Origin: Clostridium carboxidivorans P7
Lineage (GTDB): Bacteria; Bacillota; Clostridia; Clostridiales; Clostridiaceae
DNA length: 64,000 bases
Assembly: GCF_001038625.1 (NCBI RefSeq)
Contig: NZ_CP011803.1
Span: 3,286,001 to 3,350,000 of the forward strand
Direction: 5' to 3'
Made by a program: the position numbers and the translations under genes. This document shows, in pieces, positions 27,881 through 35,988 of this stretch. Within the stretch, counting starts at the first letter, position 1; every line of letters starts with the position of its first letter. The notes beneath the pieces were generated by a model, which searched no databases, was not told the DNA's origin, and saw nothing but the letters and a program-made list of their open reading frames with translations.

Positions 27881-29068
27881 ATGAAGATATTTAAATCTAA
27901 ATTATTAGTTGCCCTATTTCTAGCTACTTCTATAATTGCTCCTACTCAAAGTGTAAATGCTGCTTCTCAACAATCTATAACTAGAAGTGAAGCAGAACAA
28001 AGAGCTTTAAATATGATTAATTTAAGTTGGAATTACTCTTCTGATAAAAATGGAGTTTTACTAGCTAACTATAATTCAAGTGTAACACAACCTAGTCAAC
28101 TTAAAGATGCCGCAGCAGTTACAACTACTGGTATCCCATATAATTGGGGCGGACAAGATTCTTTGGACTCAAATTCCTATGGATCACCTTGGTCAAACTT
28201 TTTAGATGCCGTAAATAAAGGTGCTTTTACCGGAAATGTTAATACTGAAGCTGGTTTTGGATATATTTCTGGTACTGCTGGTATAGATTGTTCTGGTTTT
28301 GTACAAGCTACCTTTAATGTAAAAGATTCAAAATTGTCAACTTCATCTATGTTCGATACTTATTTTACTAAAATTAATTTAAATGATATTAAGCATATGG
28401 ACATACTTGATAAACCTTATGATCATGTAGTTATTTTTGATAAATGGGGTACACAAAACGGAGTTACTGGTGCTTTTACTTACGAATCCACACCAGACCA
28501 AACTTATGGCGGCATACAAGGCACTAAAAAATATTTTATAAGTATGGATGAAATTAATAAAGGATATATTGCAGGAAGGTATGTGAATATAGTTGAAGAT
28601 TCTTCTAACACTCCTCCAATCTCTAACACTACTGGCAACACTAGTAATATTCCTCATCCAGTAGATGCCGGTATATTTGCTAAAATAACAAATGTAACCA
28701 CTGCAGCAAATTTTAGATCTAAAGCATCTACAGACTCATCTATTATTGGCACTATACCTAAAGACACTATTCTATATTTAATTGATTATTCAGCAGGTTG
28801 GTATCAGATAAGTTATAACGGACAAACTGGTTGGGTATGGGGTAACCTAATTACATCTATACCAAGTGGTAAATATGTTACTATAAATAAAGTTTATCAA
28901 CTAAATATAAGAAATAATCCATCAACATCAGCTGATATACTTGGTTATCTAAGTCAAAATCAATATGCTGAAGTAATTAACTACTCAAATGATGGCAAAT
29001 GGTTAAAAATTCGTATAAATGGAATTGAAGGCTATGCCTCTGGTGCTTATTTAAGATATATATACTAA
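27881..29068 (+). CDS. Secreted NlpC/P60-like cell-wall hydrolase with two SH3b domains
   Basis: The 395-residue protein has a signal peptide (about 1-28, cleaved near VNA-AS), a cysteine-peptidase-like domain (about 35-240) with IDCSGFVQ (catalytic Cys) and the later YDHVVIF (catalytic His), then two bacterial SH3 domains (about 262-325 and 330-395; AANFRSKAST..., LNIRNNPST...). SH3b domains bind peptidoglycan, and the DCSGF Cys context is typical of NlpC/P60 endopeptidases. It starts after AAGGAGA. Single gene, followed by a 1.2-kb region filled with inverted repeats. Confidence 0.85.
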   Translation: MKIFKSKLLVALFLATSIIAPTQSVNAASQQSITRSEAEQRALNMINLSWNYSSDKNGVLLANYNSSVTQPSQLKDAAAVTTTGIPYNWGGQDSLDSNSYGSPWSNFLDAVNKGAFTGNVNTEAGFGYISGTAGIDCSGFVQATFNVKDSKLSTSSMFDTYFTKINLNDIKHMDILDKPYDHVVIFDKWGTQNGVTGAFTYESTPDQTYGGIQGTKKYFISMDEINKGYIAGRYVNIVEDSSNTPPISNTTGNTSNIPHPVDAGIFAKITNVTTAANFRSKASTDSSIIGTIPKDTILYLIDYSAGWYQISYNGQTGWVWGNLITSIPSGKYVTINKVYQLNIRNNPSTSADILGYLSQNQYAEVINYSNDGKWLKIRINGIEGYASGAYLRYIY

Positions 29069-29096
29069 TTAACTCAACTTTCACAGTTTAAATACT

Positions 29097-29357
29097 TTGC
29101 GACACAACTTTTTAGGTGGAGTCCGCATTGAATATATGATGTATAAAAGCCAACCGTTCATTAAGGAGCTCTAATGCCTAAAATTTAAAAAATCTCTACC
29201 CGCTCAAATGTCCCATCCTGGGACTTTCGCGGCTTGAATCTTCCTGATTCAAATTACGAGATTTTTTAAATTTTAAACATAAGAGCTCCTAAATTCTCTC
29301 AAAAGCTTTTATACACCATATATTCAAAGCTCCCTCCATCTAAAAAGTTGTGTAGTA
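29097..29357. repeat. Long imperfect palindromic element A (about 260 bp)
   Basis: Left-arm blocks CACAACTTTTTAGGTGGAG, TTGAATATATGATGTATAAAAGC and TTAAGGAGCTC pair in order with right-arm GCTCC...CTAAAAAGTTGTG, GCTTTTATACACCATATATTCAA and GAGCTCC. The centre has smaller hairpins (GTCCCATCCTGGGAC; TTGAATCTTCCTGATTCAA). There is no ORF. Its first 19 bases, TTGCGACACAACTTTTTAG, are the exact reverse complement of the outer flank of GAGGACA element copy 1 (9086-9104). Confidence 0.8.
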
Positions 29358-29482
29358 ACTATTGTAATTCTAATATGACAAATTGCTTATAATATAGTTC
29401 TTCAGAAAAAAGCGTAGCTTTCATAATACTTATTGCTTAATTTATATATTTATACTTTTATCTATTTTTAATAATAACTTAT

Positions 29483-29634
29483 GGCGCAGCCTGTAATAGA
29501 TTACTAAATTTATAAATTATTTATTGCATTAAAAAATAAAATCATATAAACAATTAATCTCTTTCAATATATTTCTATAAAACAAGAAACAACTTGTTTT
29601 ATAGAAATATATTAAGTTCCTAGCAGGCTACGCC
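29483..29634. repeat. Inverted-repeat element B (about 150 bp)
   Basis: The outer arms GGCGCAGCCTG (29483-29493) and CAGGCTACGCC (29624-29634) pair with one mismatch. Inside, a perfect 21-bp stem runs from 29566-29586 (AATATATTTCTATAAAACAAG) to 29593-29613 with a 6-nt loop. No ORF and no run of T after the stem, so it is not a standard terminator. Confidence 0.75.
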
Positions 29635-29728
29635 TTAATTTTTAAGCGATTTAACTTTAATTAAATATAATTTTCACTTACTAAAAATCACCTACAACAA
29701 TGTAATTAAATGCGTACACTTGAAGTTA

Positions 29729-29974
29729 CTAGTTTGGATTTTAACTTTTATGCAGTGATATATGATAAGGGTGTCATCACATTAGCTAAATTGTTTTAGT
29801 ATTATTCTTAGCTCAAAATTTTTGAAAACCTTAGAACTTTAGTCCTGTTTGAGGGAACCGAGTTTGACAAAGTTCTTAGGCTTTCAAAAATTTCGAGCTT
29901 TAGAATAATTAAAACATTTAGCCGTGATGACACCCTTATCATATATCATGGAATAAAAGTTAAAATCCAAACTT
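29729..29974. repeat. Long imperfect palindromic element C (about 245 bp)
   Basis: The arms AGTTTGGATTTTAACTTTTAT and ATAAAAGTTAAAATCCAAACT, then ATATATGATAAGGGTGTCATCAC and GTGATGACACCCTTATCATATAT, and further inner blocks (AAAATTTTTGAAA / TTTCAAAAATTT) pair across a centre near 29850. There is no ORF. The sequence is unrelated to elements A and B by eye. Confidence 0.78.
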
Positions 29975-30087
29975 CCACTGCATCTTTACGTAGCATTATG
30001 CTCATATTAACTTCCAATTTTGTATGTTGCAAACTTGAATTGTTGCAAAATTTGACATACTCACAATCTTTAGTATAAAATTAAAAA

Positions 30088-30186
30088 TGAGTTAGTCTCC
30101 GAGCTTATGATCCTAAGGATATTTCTACGGATTATGAGCCTGGACTATGAGTCCACAGGGTACTTTAGGAAACAAAAGTGCCTCCA
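30088..30186 (+). ncRNA. Moco-family (molybdenum/tungsten cofactor) riboswitch
   Basis: The leader contains CTCCGAGC at about 30097-30104 and the block CCACAGGGTAC...GGAAACAAAAGTGCCTCC at 30152-30185, which match the conserved core of the Moco RNA motif as I recall it, with a variable stem between them (CCTAAGG and ATGAGCC / GGACTATGAGTCC). The motif is known upstream of cofactor biosynthesis, transport and molybdoenzyme genes. Here it leads two MoeA-like genes by about 95 nt. A downstream stem that pairs AGGAGAT (near 30199) with ATATCTCCT (near 30236) could form the expression platform. The exact 5' boundary is uncertain. Confidence 0.8.
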
Positions 30187-30282
30187 CGTTTTTAGGAAAG
30201 GAGATGGGTTAAAATTGTATTATATTTATTACTCATATCTCCTAAGCGAAAATTTTAAATTTAACTTGAGGAGGGAATTATA

Positions 30283-31305
30283 ATGAAAAAAATACCTACA
30301 AAAGAAGCTGTAGGAAGCATTCTATGTCATGATATTACTCAAATCATCCCTGGGAAAATTAAAGGCAGAGCTTTTGAAAAAGGCCATATTGTTACTGAAG
30401 AAGATATCCCTGTTTTACTATCCTTAGGAAAGGATAACCTTTATGTATGGGAAAAAAAAGAAGGTTGCTTACATGAAAATGAAGCTGCAGAAAGGCTTAA
30501 AAATCTGTCAGCTGGCGAAGGTTTAACCTTTTCAGAAGTAAAGGAAGGTAAAATTACCTTTATTTCAGATAAAGATGGAATTTTAAAAATAGATATAGAT
30601 CTTCTCACTCAATTAAATTCCATAGATGAAATTATGTTAGCTACAATACATAATAATACACCTGTTAAAAAAGGTGATAAAGTAGCTGGTACTAGAGTAA
30701 TTCCCTTAGTTATTGATGAGAAAAAAATTTTAAAAGCTGAACATTTAGCTGAAGGTAGAAAAATTGTAAGTGTAAAACCTTATAAGAAATTTAAAGCAGC
30801 TATAGTTACTACAGGTAATGAAGTATATTATAAAAGAATAGAGGATGCTTTTGGACCTGTAGTTAGAAAAAAGTTATCTCAATTTGACTGTGAAATAATC
30901 GGCAGTACTATAGTACCAGATAATATTGAAACAATTACTGCTGCTATAGAGGATTTTATAAATAAGGGTGCAGAAATGGTTATATGCACTGGTGGTATGT
31001 CTGTTGATCCTGACGATTCAACACCTGCTGCTATTAAAAATACAGGAGCACAAATAGTAACTTATGGAGCTCCAGTACTTCCTGGTGCTATGTTCTTAAT
31101 TTCATACAAAGGTGATATTCCTATTTTAGGATTGCCAGGTTGTGTTATGTATGCAAAAACAACTATATTTGATTTAGTACTTCCTAGAATATTTGCTGGT
31201 GAAAAAATAAAAAAAGAAGATGTAGTTGTTCTTGGTCACGGAGGACTTTGTTTGGAATGTAATGTATGTACCTATCCTCACTGTAGCTTTGGAAAGGGGT
31301 GTTAA
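30283..31305 (+). CDS. MoeA-like molybdopterin-binding protein with Cys-rich tail
   Basis: The 340-residue protein has an N-terminal region unlike classical MoeA (KKIPTKEAVGSILCHDITQI), then a MoCF/MogA-type molybdopterin-binding domain (about 170-310) with AAIVTTGNEV, CTGGMSVDPDDSTPAAI and LGLPGCVMYA. The tail LCLECNVCTYPHCSFGKGC has five Cys (C-x2-C-x2-C-x4-C-x5-C), suggesting a metal or Fe-S site. It starts after GAGGAGGG and lies 6 bp before moeA, downstream of the Moco riboswitch. A role in late cofactor maturation (Mo/W insertion or transfer) is probable, but the specific step is unknown. Confidence 0.82.
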   Translation: MKKIPTKEAVGSILCHDITQIIPGKIKGRAFEKGHIVTEEDIPVLLSLGKDNLYVWEKKEGCLHENEAAERLKNLSAGEGLTFSEVKEGKITFISDKDGILKIDIDLLTQLNSIDEIMLATIHNNTPVKKGDKVAGTRVIPLVIDEKKILKAEHLAEGRKIVSVKPYKKFKAAIVTTGNEVYYKRIEDAFGPVVRKKLSQFDCEIIGSTIVPDNIETITAAIEDFINKGAEMVICTGGMSVDPDDSTPAAIKNTGAQIVTYGAPVLPGAMFLISYKGDIPILGLPGCVMYAKTTIFDLVLPRIFAGEKIKKEDVVVLGHGGLCLECNVCTYPHCSFGKGC

Positions 31306-31311
31306 CTGATA

Positions 31312-32529
31312 TTGCTTGAATTTATAGAACTAGAAGAAGCTAAAGCTATTTTGAATGCAAAAACTCCTTCTTTACCAAAAGAGGAGGTATCTCTTATGAA
31401 TTGTCATGAAAGAGTTTTAGCAGAAGATATATTCTCTCGGATAAATCAACCTCCATTTAATCGTTCTCCTTTAGATGGATATGCATTTAGAGCTGAAGAT
31501 TCCATACTTGCAAATAAAGATAATGGAGTTAGATTAAAAGTTATAGAAGAAATTTATGCAGGATTTTGTGCCAATAAAGAAGTAACTGAAGGTACTGCAA
31601 TAAGACTAATGACGGGTGCTCCAATTCCTAAAGGAGCAAACTGTGTTATAAAACAAGAAGATACTGTTTTTAAAGATGGCTTTGTTGAGATATTTAGTAA
31701 ATTTTCACCTTGGCAAAACATTTGTTTTGAAGGAGAAGATATCAAAAAAGGTCAACTAATTTTAAAAAAAGGCACTGTTTTAAAATCCAACGAAATTGGT
31801 GTACTTGCTAGCATAGGTTGTAAAAATGTATCCGTTTACCCTAAACCTAAAGTTGGTATTTTAAGTACTGGTGATGAATTATTATCAATTGAAGAACAAC
31901 TAGCTCCTGGCAAAATATATAATAGTAGTTTGTATTGCCTATGCTCTAGGCTAAGGGAACTTTATTGCGAACCTATAGACATGGGTATTGCAAGTGATAA
32001 TATTGATACTTTAACCGAAAAAATTAAATATGCTCTAAGTAAATCGGATATTCTTATAACTACAGGTGGAGTATCTGTAGGCAAAAAAGATTTGATAAAA
32101 GATGTTATGAAAAACTTAGGTGCAGATTTACTTTTTTGGAAAGTAGCTATAAAACCTGGTTCTCCTATATTTTGCAGCAGCTTAAATAATAAATTAGTTA
32201 TTAGTCTTTCCGGAAATCCTGCTGCAGCTATAACCACCTTTGAAATTCTTGTGCATCCTATTTTAGCAGAAATTACTGGAAGACAGAGTCTTGCATTACG
32301 CAAAGTAAATGCATTACTTCAACAAGATTTTAATAAAAAAAGTAATGTTCCACGTTTTGTAAGAGGAAACTTTTCCTATACTAATGATGTTGCTGTTGTT
32401 GATATTGCAAAAGGGAATCAAGGCAATGGAATTTTAAGTTCCTCTCTAAATTCCAATTGTTTTATACAAATACCAGCTAATTCTTCACCTTTAAGTAAAG
32501 GACAAGTTGTAGAAGTAGTGCTAATATAA
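31312..32529 (+). CDS. moeA: Molybdopterin molybdenumtransferase MoeA
   Basis: MoeA inserts molybdate into adenylylated molybdopterin. The 405-residue protein has all family domains: N-terminal MoeA I/II with PPFNRSPLDGYAFRAEDS, MTGAPIPKGANCVIKQEDT, the molybdopterin-binding domain with ILSTGDEL and TTGGVSVGKKDLIKDV, LSGNPAAAITTFEI, and a C-terminal beta-barrel (domain IV). The start is a TTG at 31312, about 11 bases after AAGGGG. It is co-transcribed with the preceding gene under the Moco riboswitch and ends at a strong terminator. Confidence 0.95.
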   Translation: MLEFIELEEAKAILNAKTPSLPKEEVSLMNCHERVLAEDIFSRINQPPFNRSPLDGYAFRAEDSILANKDNGVRLKVIEEIYAGFCANKEVTEGTAIRLMTGAPIPKGANCVIKQEDTVFKDGFVEIFSKFSPWQNICFEGEDIKKGQLILKKGTVLKSNEIGVLASIGCKNVSVYPKPKVGILSTGDELLSIEEQLAPGKIYNSSLYCLCSRLRELYCEPIDMGIASDNIDTLTEKIKYALSKSDILITTGGVSVGKKDLIKDVMKNLGADLLFWKVAIKPGSPIFCSSLNNKLVISLSGNPAAAITTFEILVHPILAEITGRQSLALRKVNALLQQDFNKKSNVPRFVRGNFSYTNDVAVVDIAKGNQGNGILSSSLNSNCFIQIPANSSPLSKGQVVEVVLI

Positions 32530-32562
32530 GAAATTTAAAGGCTATATGTGAAAATAAAAAAC

Positions 32563-32613
32563 AACACAATATATTGACTTCTAATTAAGATTTCAATATA
32601 TTGTGTTATTTTT
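32563..32613 (+). terminator. Terminator of the moeA operon
   Basis: AACACAATATATTGA pairs perfectly with TCAATATATTGTGTT and is followed by ATTTTT, 34 bp past the moeA stop. A minus-strand small gene ends just beyond it. Confidence 0.88.
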
Positions 32614-32624
32614 CATGTTTTCTC

Positions 32625-32747
32625 TTATGGCAATCCTCGTACTGGCTTATTCATGTTAGGGTCAACCTTTCCAGTAATGGGATTAGATGTTTTTTCATTT
32701 TTAGTTTTATTATCATTCTTTCTATTTTTTTCACTTTTTTTATTCAT
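32625..32747 (-). CDS. Small Lys/Asn-rich protein (40 aa), unknown
   Basis: ATG 32747 has a perfect AGGAGG seven bases upstream and opens 40 codons: MNKKSEKNRKNDNKT at the start and NPITGKVDPNMNKPVRGLP at the end. It is very hydrophilic and probably disordered. Codon use fits the neighbours and the ribosome site is as good as any in the window, so it is likely expressed. I do not recognise a family. Confidence 0.65.
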   Translation of the reverse strand: MNKKSEKNRKNDNKTKNEKTSNPITGKVDPNMNKPVRGLP

Positions 32748-32815
32748 ACACAAACCTCCTTTTACCACATTATAATATCCATCACTATGTATTTTTATGT
32801 ATTTTTATATTTAAA

Positions 32816-33238
32816 CTATTTATTTACTCTAAAGAAGTCTAATATGAATTTCAAATACTCTAGAATTACAATTATAAAAATAGCTATTACAAAAAAATGA
32901 TAGGCTTCTAGGGCTACCGCTTTTTTAGATGCAATAAAAATCATACAAAGTAAATTTATAATTATGGTACTTAATCCTGACTTAATAAACTTATTACTTT
33001 TTATTTTAATACTCTTGTAAATTATCATAATAATGACTATAAAAAAAGCTGCTATTAGTATGCTTTTATACATATTCATTAAACTTGAATTAAAAATGCC
33101 TTGTTCATATACTTGTTTTTTAAACACTAAATATCTTATAACTCCCATCTTTTTATCAGAGAGATATTCTAGCACTATTCCTGGAATTAAAACTATCATT
33201 TGCATAATTGTCAATATAATCTTTATCTTATTTACCAT
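32816..33238 (-). CDS. Small integral membrane protein, unknown
   Basis: The 140-residue protein has four hydrophobic segments (about 5-25, 57-77, 87-108, 113-133) joined by short basic loops. The ribosome site is weak (GTGAGA). No family was recognised. It lies alone between a small ORF and a bidirectional terminator. Confidence 0.6.
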   Translation of the reverse strand: MVNKIKIILTIMQMIVLIPGIVLEYLSDKKMGVIRYLVFKKQVYEQGIFNSSLMNMYKSILIAAFFIVIIMIIYKSIKIKSNKFIKSGLSTIIINLLCMIFIASKKAVALEAYHFFVIAIFIIVILEYLKFILDFFRVNK

Positions 33239-33285
33239 TATCTCACGTCCATTCCCATTAAACTATCAACTTCATTTTTAACTTT

Positions 33286-33318
33286 AAAAAAGGCAATATA
33301 AATATATCGCCTTTTTTA
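33286..33318. terminator. Terminator after the rhodanese lipoprotein gene
   Basis: AAAAAGGC and GCCTTTTTT flank an AT-rich loop. Both strands have runs of T after the stem, but on the minus strand it directly follows the gene ending at 33328. Confidence 0.8.
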
Positions 33319-33327
33319 ATATAATTT

Positions 33328-34710
33328 TTACTTTTTAGGTTCTCCTGTTTCTATAGGATTAGCTGGATTTCCAGTGTTTCCGCTCCATTCATTCCAACCA
33401 CCATCATAAAGGGATATATTTTTCAATCCCATAACATCTGCATAAGTTAGTACTTCTGCAGCTCTCCAACCTGTTCCACAATAGAAAGCTAATCTTTGAT
33501 CTGGTGTAATTCCTGATTGTTTCCACATGGCAAGTATTTCATCTTTATTTCGCATTGTATTATCTATATTTCTGTAATCCTGTAAATGACTTGCATCAGT
33601 TCCTGCATGACCCCATACTGCACCTGCAGGACGACCCTTTGGTTTTATATAATCATAACCTGAAGTTTTACCTATATATTCATCCCAGCTTCTTATATCA
33701 ACTAATTTACTGTTTTGTTTATCTGCTATTATTTCTTTAGCTTGTGGTAAATCTATAATATATCCTTTATTTGAAGGAACTGCTGCTCCAAAGGATTCTA
33801 CTGGAACTTTTTTATCAGATGTTTTTTCTAATGCATATCCTGCATTCTTCCAGCTAGCAGTACCACCATTTAATACTCTGACATCTTTAACACCCATATA
33901 TTTTAATATTACACCAACTCTAAAGGATGGCATTGAATCAGCACCATATAGTATAACTGTAGTATTTGCTGTTATACCATTATTTTCTGCAAATTTCTTA
34001 AGTCTATCATCAGAAAGACGATTCCAAAGTGGACCTTCTTCAACTTCATCAGTATTTATGTGAACTGCTCCCTTTATATGTCCTTCCTTTAAGTAATCTG
34101 GTGATTTTGACTCATCTCCCCAGCTTACTTCAAACACTTTATATGGAGTTCCAGTATAAGTTTCTGGTTTTTTTCCATCCATTAAATCATTAACCCATGA
34201 TGCTGGAACTAACATTTGATAATTTGCATAACTTTCCATTGCAAGTTTATCATCTGAAGCCCATTTCTTTACATCATATTTATATATATTTTTTATTCCA
34301 TTTTTAGTTAAATATTCAGCTACTTTATCAGCATCTTTTCCATTAGCATCATATAAAACTACATTTTTTTCCGTTGTAATGCCTTTTGTCTTTAAAGTTT
34401 CCTTTAGTGTTTTATCTTTATCCTTCGCATCAACCTTTAACCAATTTGCTGAAAAATCTGTAGCTCCCTTAATATGTCCACCTTTTTTTACTCCATCTAA
34501 TTTCCATCCGTTAAAAGCATCATTACTTCTTGTATCTACAATTACCCAATCGCTTTTACCAATTTTATCTTGTAAGTCCTTTGTTTCCATAGTTTTGGGT
34601 GTTGTTGAATCATTTTTTGCCGTGTTATTTCCACTAGAACACCCAGCAAGCGATAACATACCAATTGTTAAAAAAACTGCAGCTAATGAATATTTTTTTA
34701 TCCTTTGCAT
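33328..34710 (-). CDS. Lipoprotein with three rhodanese domains (sulfurtransferase)
   Basis: The 460-residue protein has a lipoprotein signal (LSLAGCSSG, Cys at about 24) and three rhodanese-like domains at about 40-160, 185-290 and 310-450, each with the DTR or DIR strand (VIVDTRSNDAF, LVDIRSWDEY). Only the third has an active-site loop with Cys (YCGTGWRAAE); the first has YDANGKDAD and the second YGADSMPS at that position. It is thus probably one catalytic and two non-catalytic domains, outside the cell on a lipid anchor. Such proteins transfer sulfane sulfur from thiosulfate or similar donors. The start follows AGGAGG. Confidence 0.9.
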   Translation of the reverse strand: MQRIKKYSLAAVFLTIGMLSLAGCSSGNNTAKNDSTTPKTMETKDLQDKIGKSDWVIVDTRSNDAFNGWKLDGVKKGGHIKGATDFSANWLKVDAKDKDKTLKETLKTKGITTEKNVVLYDANGKDADKVAEYLTKNGIKNIYKYDVKKWASDDKLAMESYANYQMLVPASWVNDLMDGKKPETYTGTPYKVFEVSWGDESKSPDYLKEGHIKGAVHINTDEVEEGPLWNRLSDDRLKKFAENNGITANTTVILYGADSMPSFRVGVILKYMGVKDVRVLNGGTASWKNAGYALEKTSDKKVPVESFGAAVPSNKGYIIDLPQAKEIIADKQNSKLVDIRSWDEYIGKTSGYDYIKPKGRPAGAVWGHAGTDASHLQDYRNIDNTMRNKDEILAMWKQSGITPDQRLAFYCGTGWRAAEVLTYADVMGLKNISLYDGGWNEWSGNTGNPANPIETGEPKK

Positions 34711-34847
34711 AAAAAAACCTCCTAAGTTAATTTAATATGTAATAATTTACTTAATAAGCTTATAAATAACTCAAAAAATTATTCCGCTGTTTATTATTAT
34801 ATTATATTGTATCCCAAAAGTATAATAATATATTGTTATAAATTTTA

Positions 34848-34860
34848 TTTATCTATAAGT
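34848..34860. promoter_or_regulatory. Shared upstream motif TTTATCTATAAGT (copy 2)
   Basis: The 13-mer is identical to that at 2879-2891. Here it lies at the centre of an inverted repeat, TTGTTATAAATT (34833-34844) and AATTTATAACAA (34862-34873). It is about 140 bp upstream of the rhodanese lipoprotein start. Confidence 0.35.
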
Positions 34861-34951
34861 TTAATTTATAACAAAATTATTATACTAAGATATGTTATTA
34901 TAGCTTATACAATTAGTGTTATATCAGGTATTAAAAATTATACTAATTGAA

Positions 34952-35010
34952 AAAATCTTTAAGCAAGGTACATTTTTAAATATATTATAATCTACCTTAC
35001 TTAAAGATTT
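34952..35010 (-). terminator. Terminator after the DUF166 gene
   Basis: On the minus strand AAATCTTTAAGTAAGGTA pairs with TACCTTGCTTAAAGATTT around an AT-rich loop and is followed by TTTT. Confidence 0.78.
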
Positions 35011-35029
35011 ATCTCAAATATTTTATTAA

Positions 35030-35836
35030 TTAAACTTTACAAATTTCTGCATTTTCTAATGCACTATAATGCGCATATCCTCCTATATGAAGTGGTGTAT
35101 CACCTATTTCTGGATCTACATGCATGCCGCCCATACATGGATAACTATGCCAAAATTTTGCTACTGTTTTTTTAGCTTCTTCTCCCAACTTTTTTCCTAC
35201 AAGATGTTTTGCTATATTGTAGCCATTTCCACAAGGAGCAGAAATTATAACTTCAGCCTTTACAATAATATTATCTTTATTTACATGTAATTTAAATTTA
35301 GGTTTTCCTAATCTAAATTCATCTATAAATTTATTTATTGTCTCAAATTTTCCTTTATTTAATGTACAAAATGGCTTAGGAAAAGCATATTCCAAGCCAA
35401 GTTCTTCACATTGATTTATAACAAATTCTCTAGTCCATCTCGATACCCAATCACCGCTCTCACAAGGTACTATTAAACCCTTACCTCCACTTTTCTTTAA
35501 AATATTAGGTATCTCAGCTAATATATCCTGATGTACTCCAATAATCACTGCAATATCATGATCCTTAAACTTATCTGGCAAATATGTTAATGGTTCATCT
35601 TCAAACATTCTGTATACATCTGGTAACTTTATTATTTGAGATATGCTATCTTCAAAATTTAAATTGTATTTTTCCCTGCACCACACACACTTTTTTCCAC
35701 ACACAGTACAAACTTCTTTTTCATCTATTAAATTAGGTATAAATTTTGAATTTGCAAACCTAGAATCAGTTTTAATATAGAATTCATTTTCAGGTAACTT
35801 ACCGCTTTTTTCTGAACATATAATCAATAATTTCAT
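35030..35836 (-). CDS. DUF166 family protein
   Basis: The 268-residue cytosolic protein resembles the DUF166 family, best known from methanogens and some clostridia and sometimes annotated as thymidylate-synthase-like. A Cys cluster VCTVCGKKCVWC lies near residue 42, and CGNGYNIAKHLVGKK with a later HSYPCMGGMHVDPEIGDTP near the C-terminus look like conserved functional loops. The Cys pairs suggest a metal or Fe-S site. Function is unknown. It has a strong AGGAGG and its own terminator. Confidence 0.7.
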   Translation of the reverse strand: MKLLIICSEKSGKLPENEFYIKTDSRFANSKFIPNLIDEKEVCTVCGKKCVWCREKYNLNFEDSISQIIKLPDVYRMFEDEPLTYLPDKFKDHDIAVIIGVHQDILAEIPNILKKSGGKGLIVPCESGDWVSRWTREFVINQCEELGLEYAFPKPFCTLNKGKFETINKFIDEFRLGKPKFKLHVNKDNIIVKAEVIISAPCGNGYNIAKHLVGKKLGEEAKKTVAKFWHSYPCMGGMHVDPEIGDTPLHIGGYAHYSALENAEICKV

Positions 35837-35949
35837 TTTATTACCTCCTAACTACAAAATAATCCAAAAAAATTTATTAGATAATATTTTATATTAATTA
35901 TAATAAATATCCTCTGAAAAATCAGTAACCTTTGTTACTTTATGTAAAA

Positions 35950-35981
35950 AAAATAAAGAGAGGTTCTTTTCCTCTCTTTCA
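35950..35981 (-). terminator. Terminator after cheX
   Basis: AAAGAGAGG and CCTCTCTTT form a 9-bp stem; on the minus strand TATTTTTTTT follows directly. It is 8 bp past the stop. Confidence 0.88.
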
Positions 35982-35988
35982 ATCACAA

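Noticed and set aside
29566..29613. Perfect 21-bp hairpin as a rho-independent terminator
   Set aside because: It is over 500 bp past the preceding gene, has no T-run and is nested within longer outer arms, so it was listed as part of element B.
34833..34873. Inverted repeat TTGTTATAAATT/AATTTATAACAA as a Rex or LacI operator
   Set aside because: It does not match TTGTTAACGTTAACAA or the Rex consensus and is AT-only; it was kept only as the context of the shared 13-mer.
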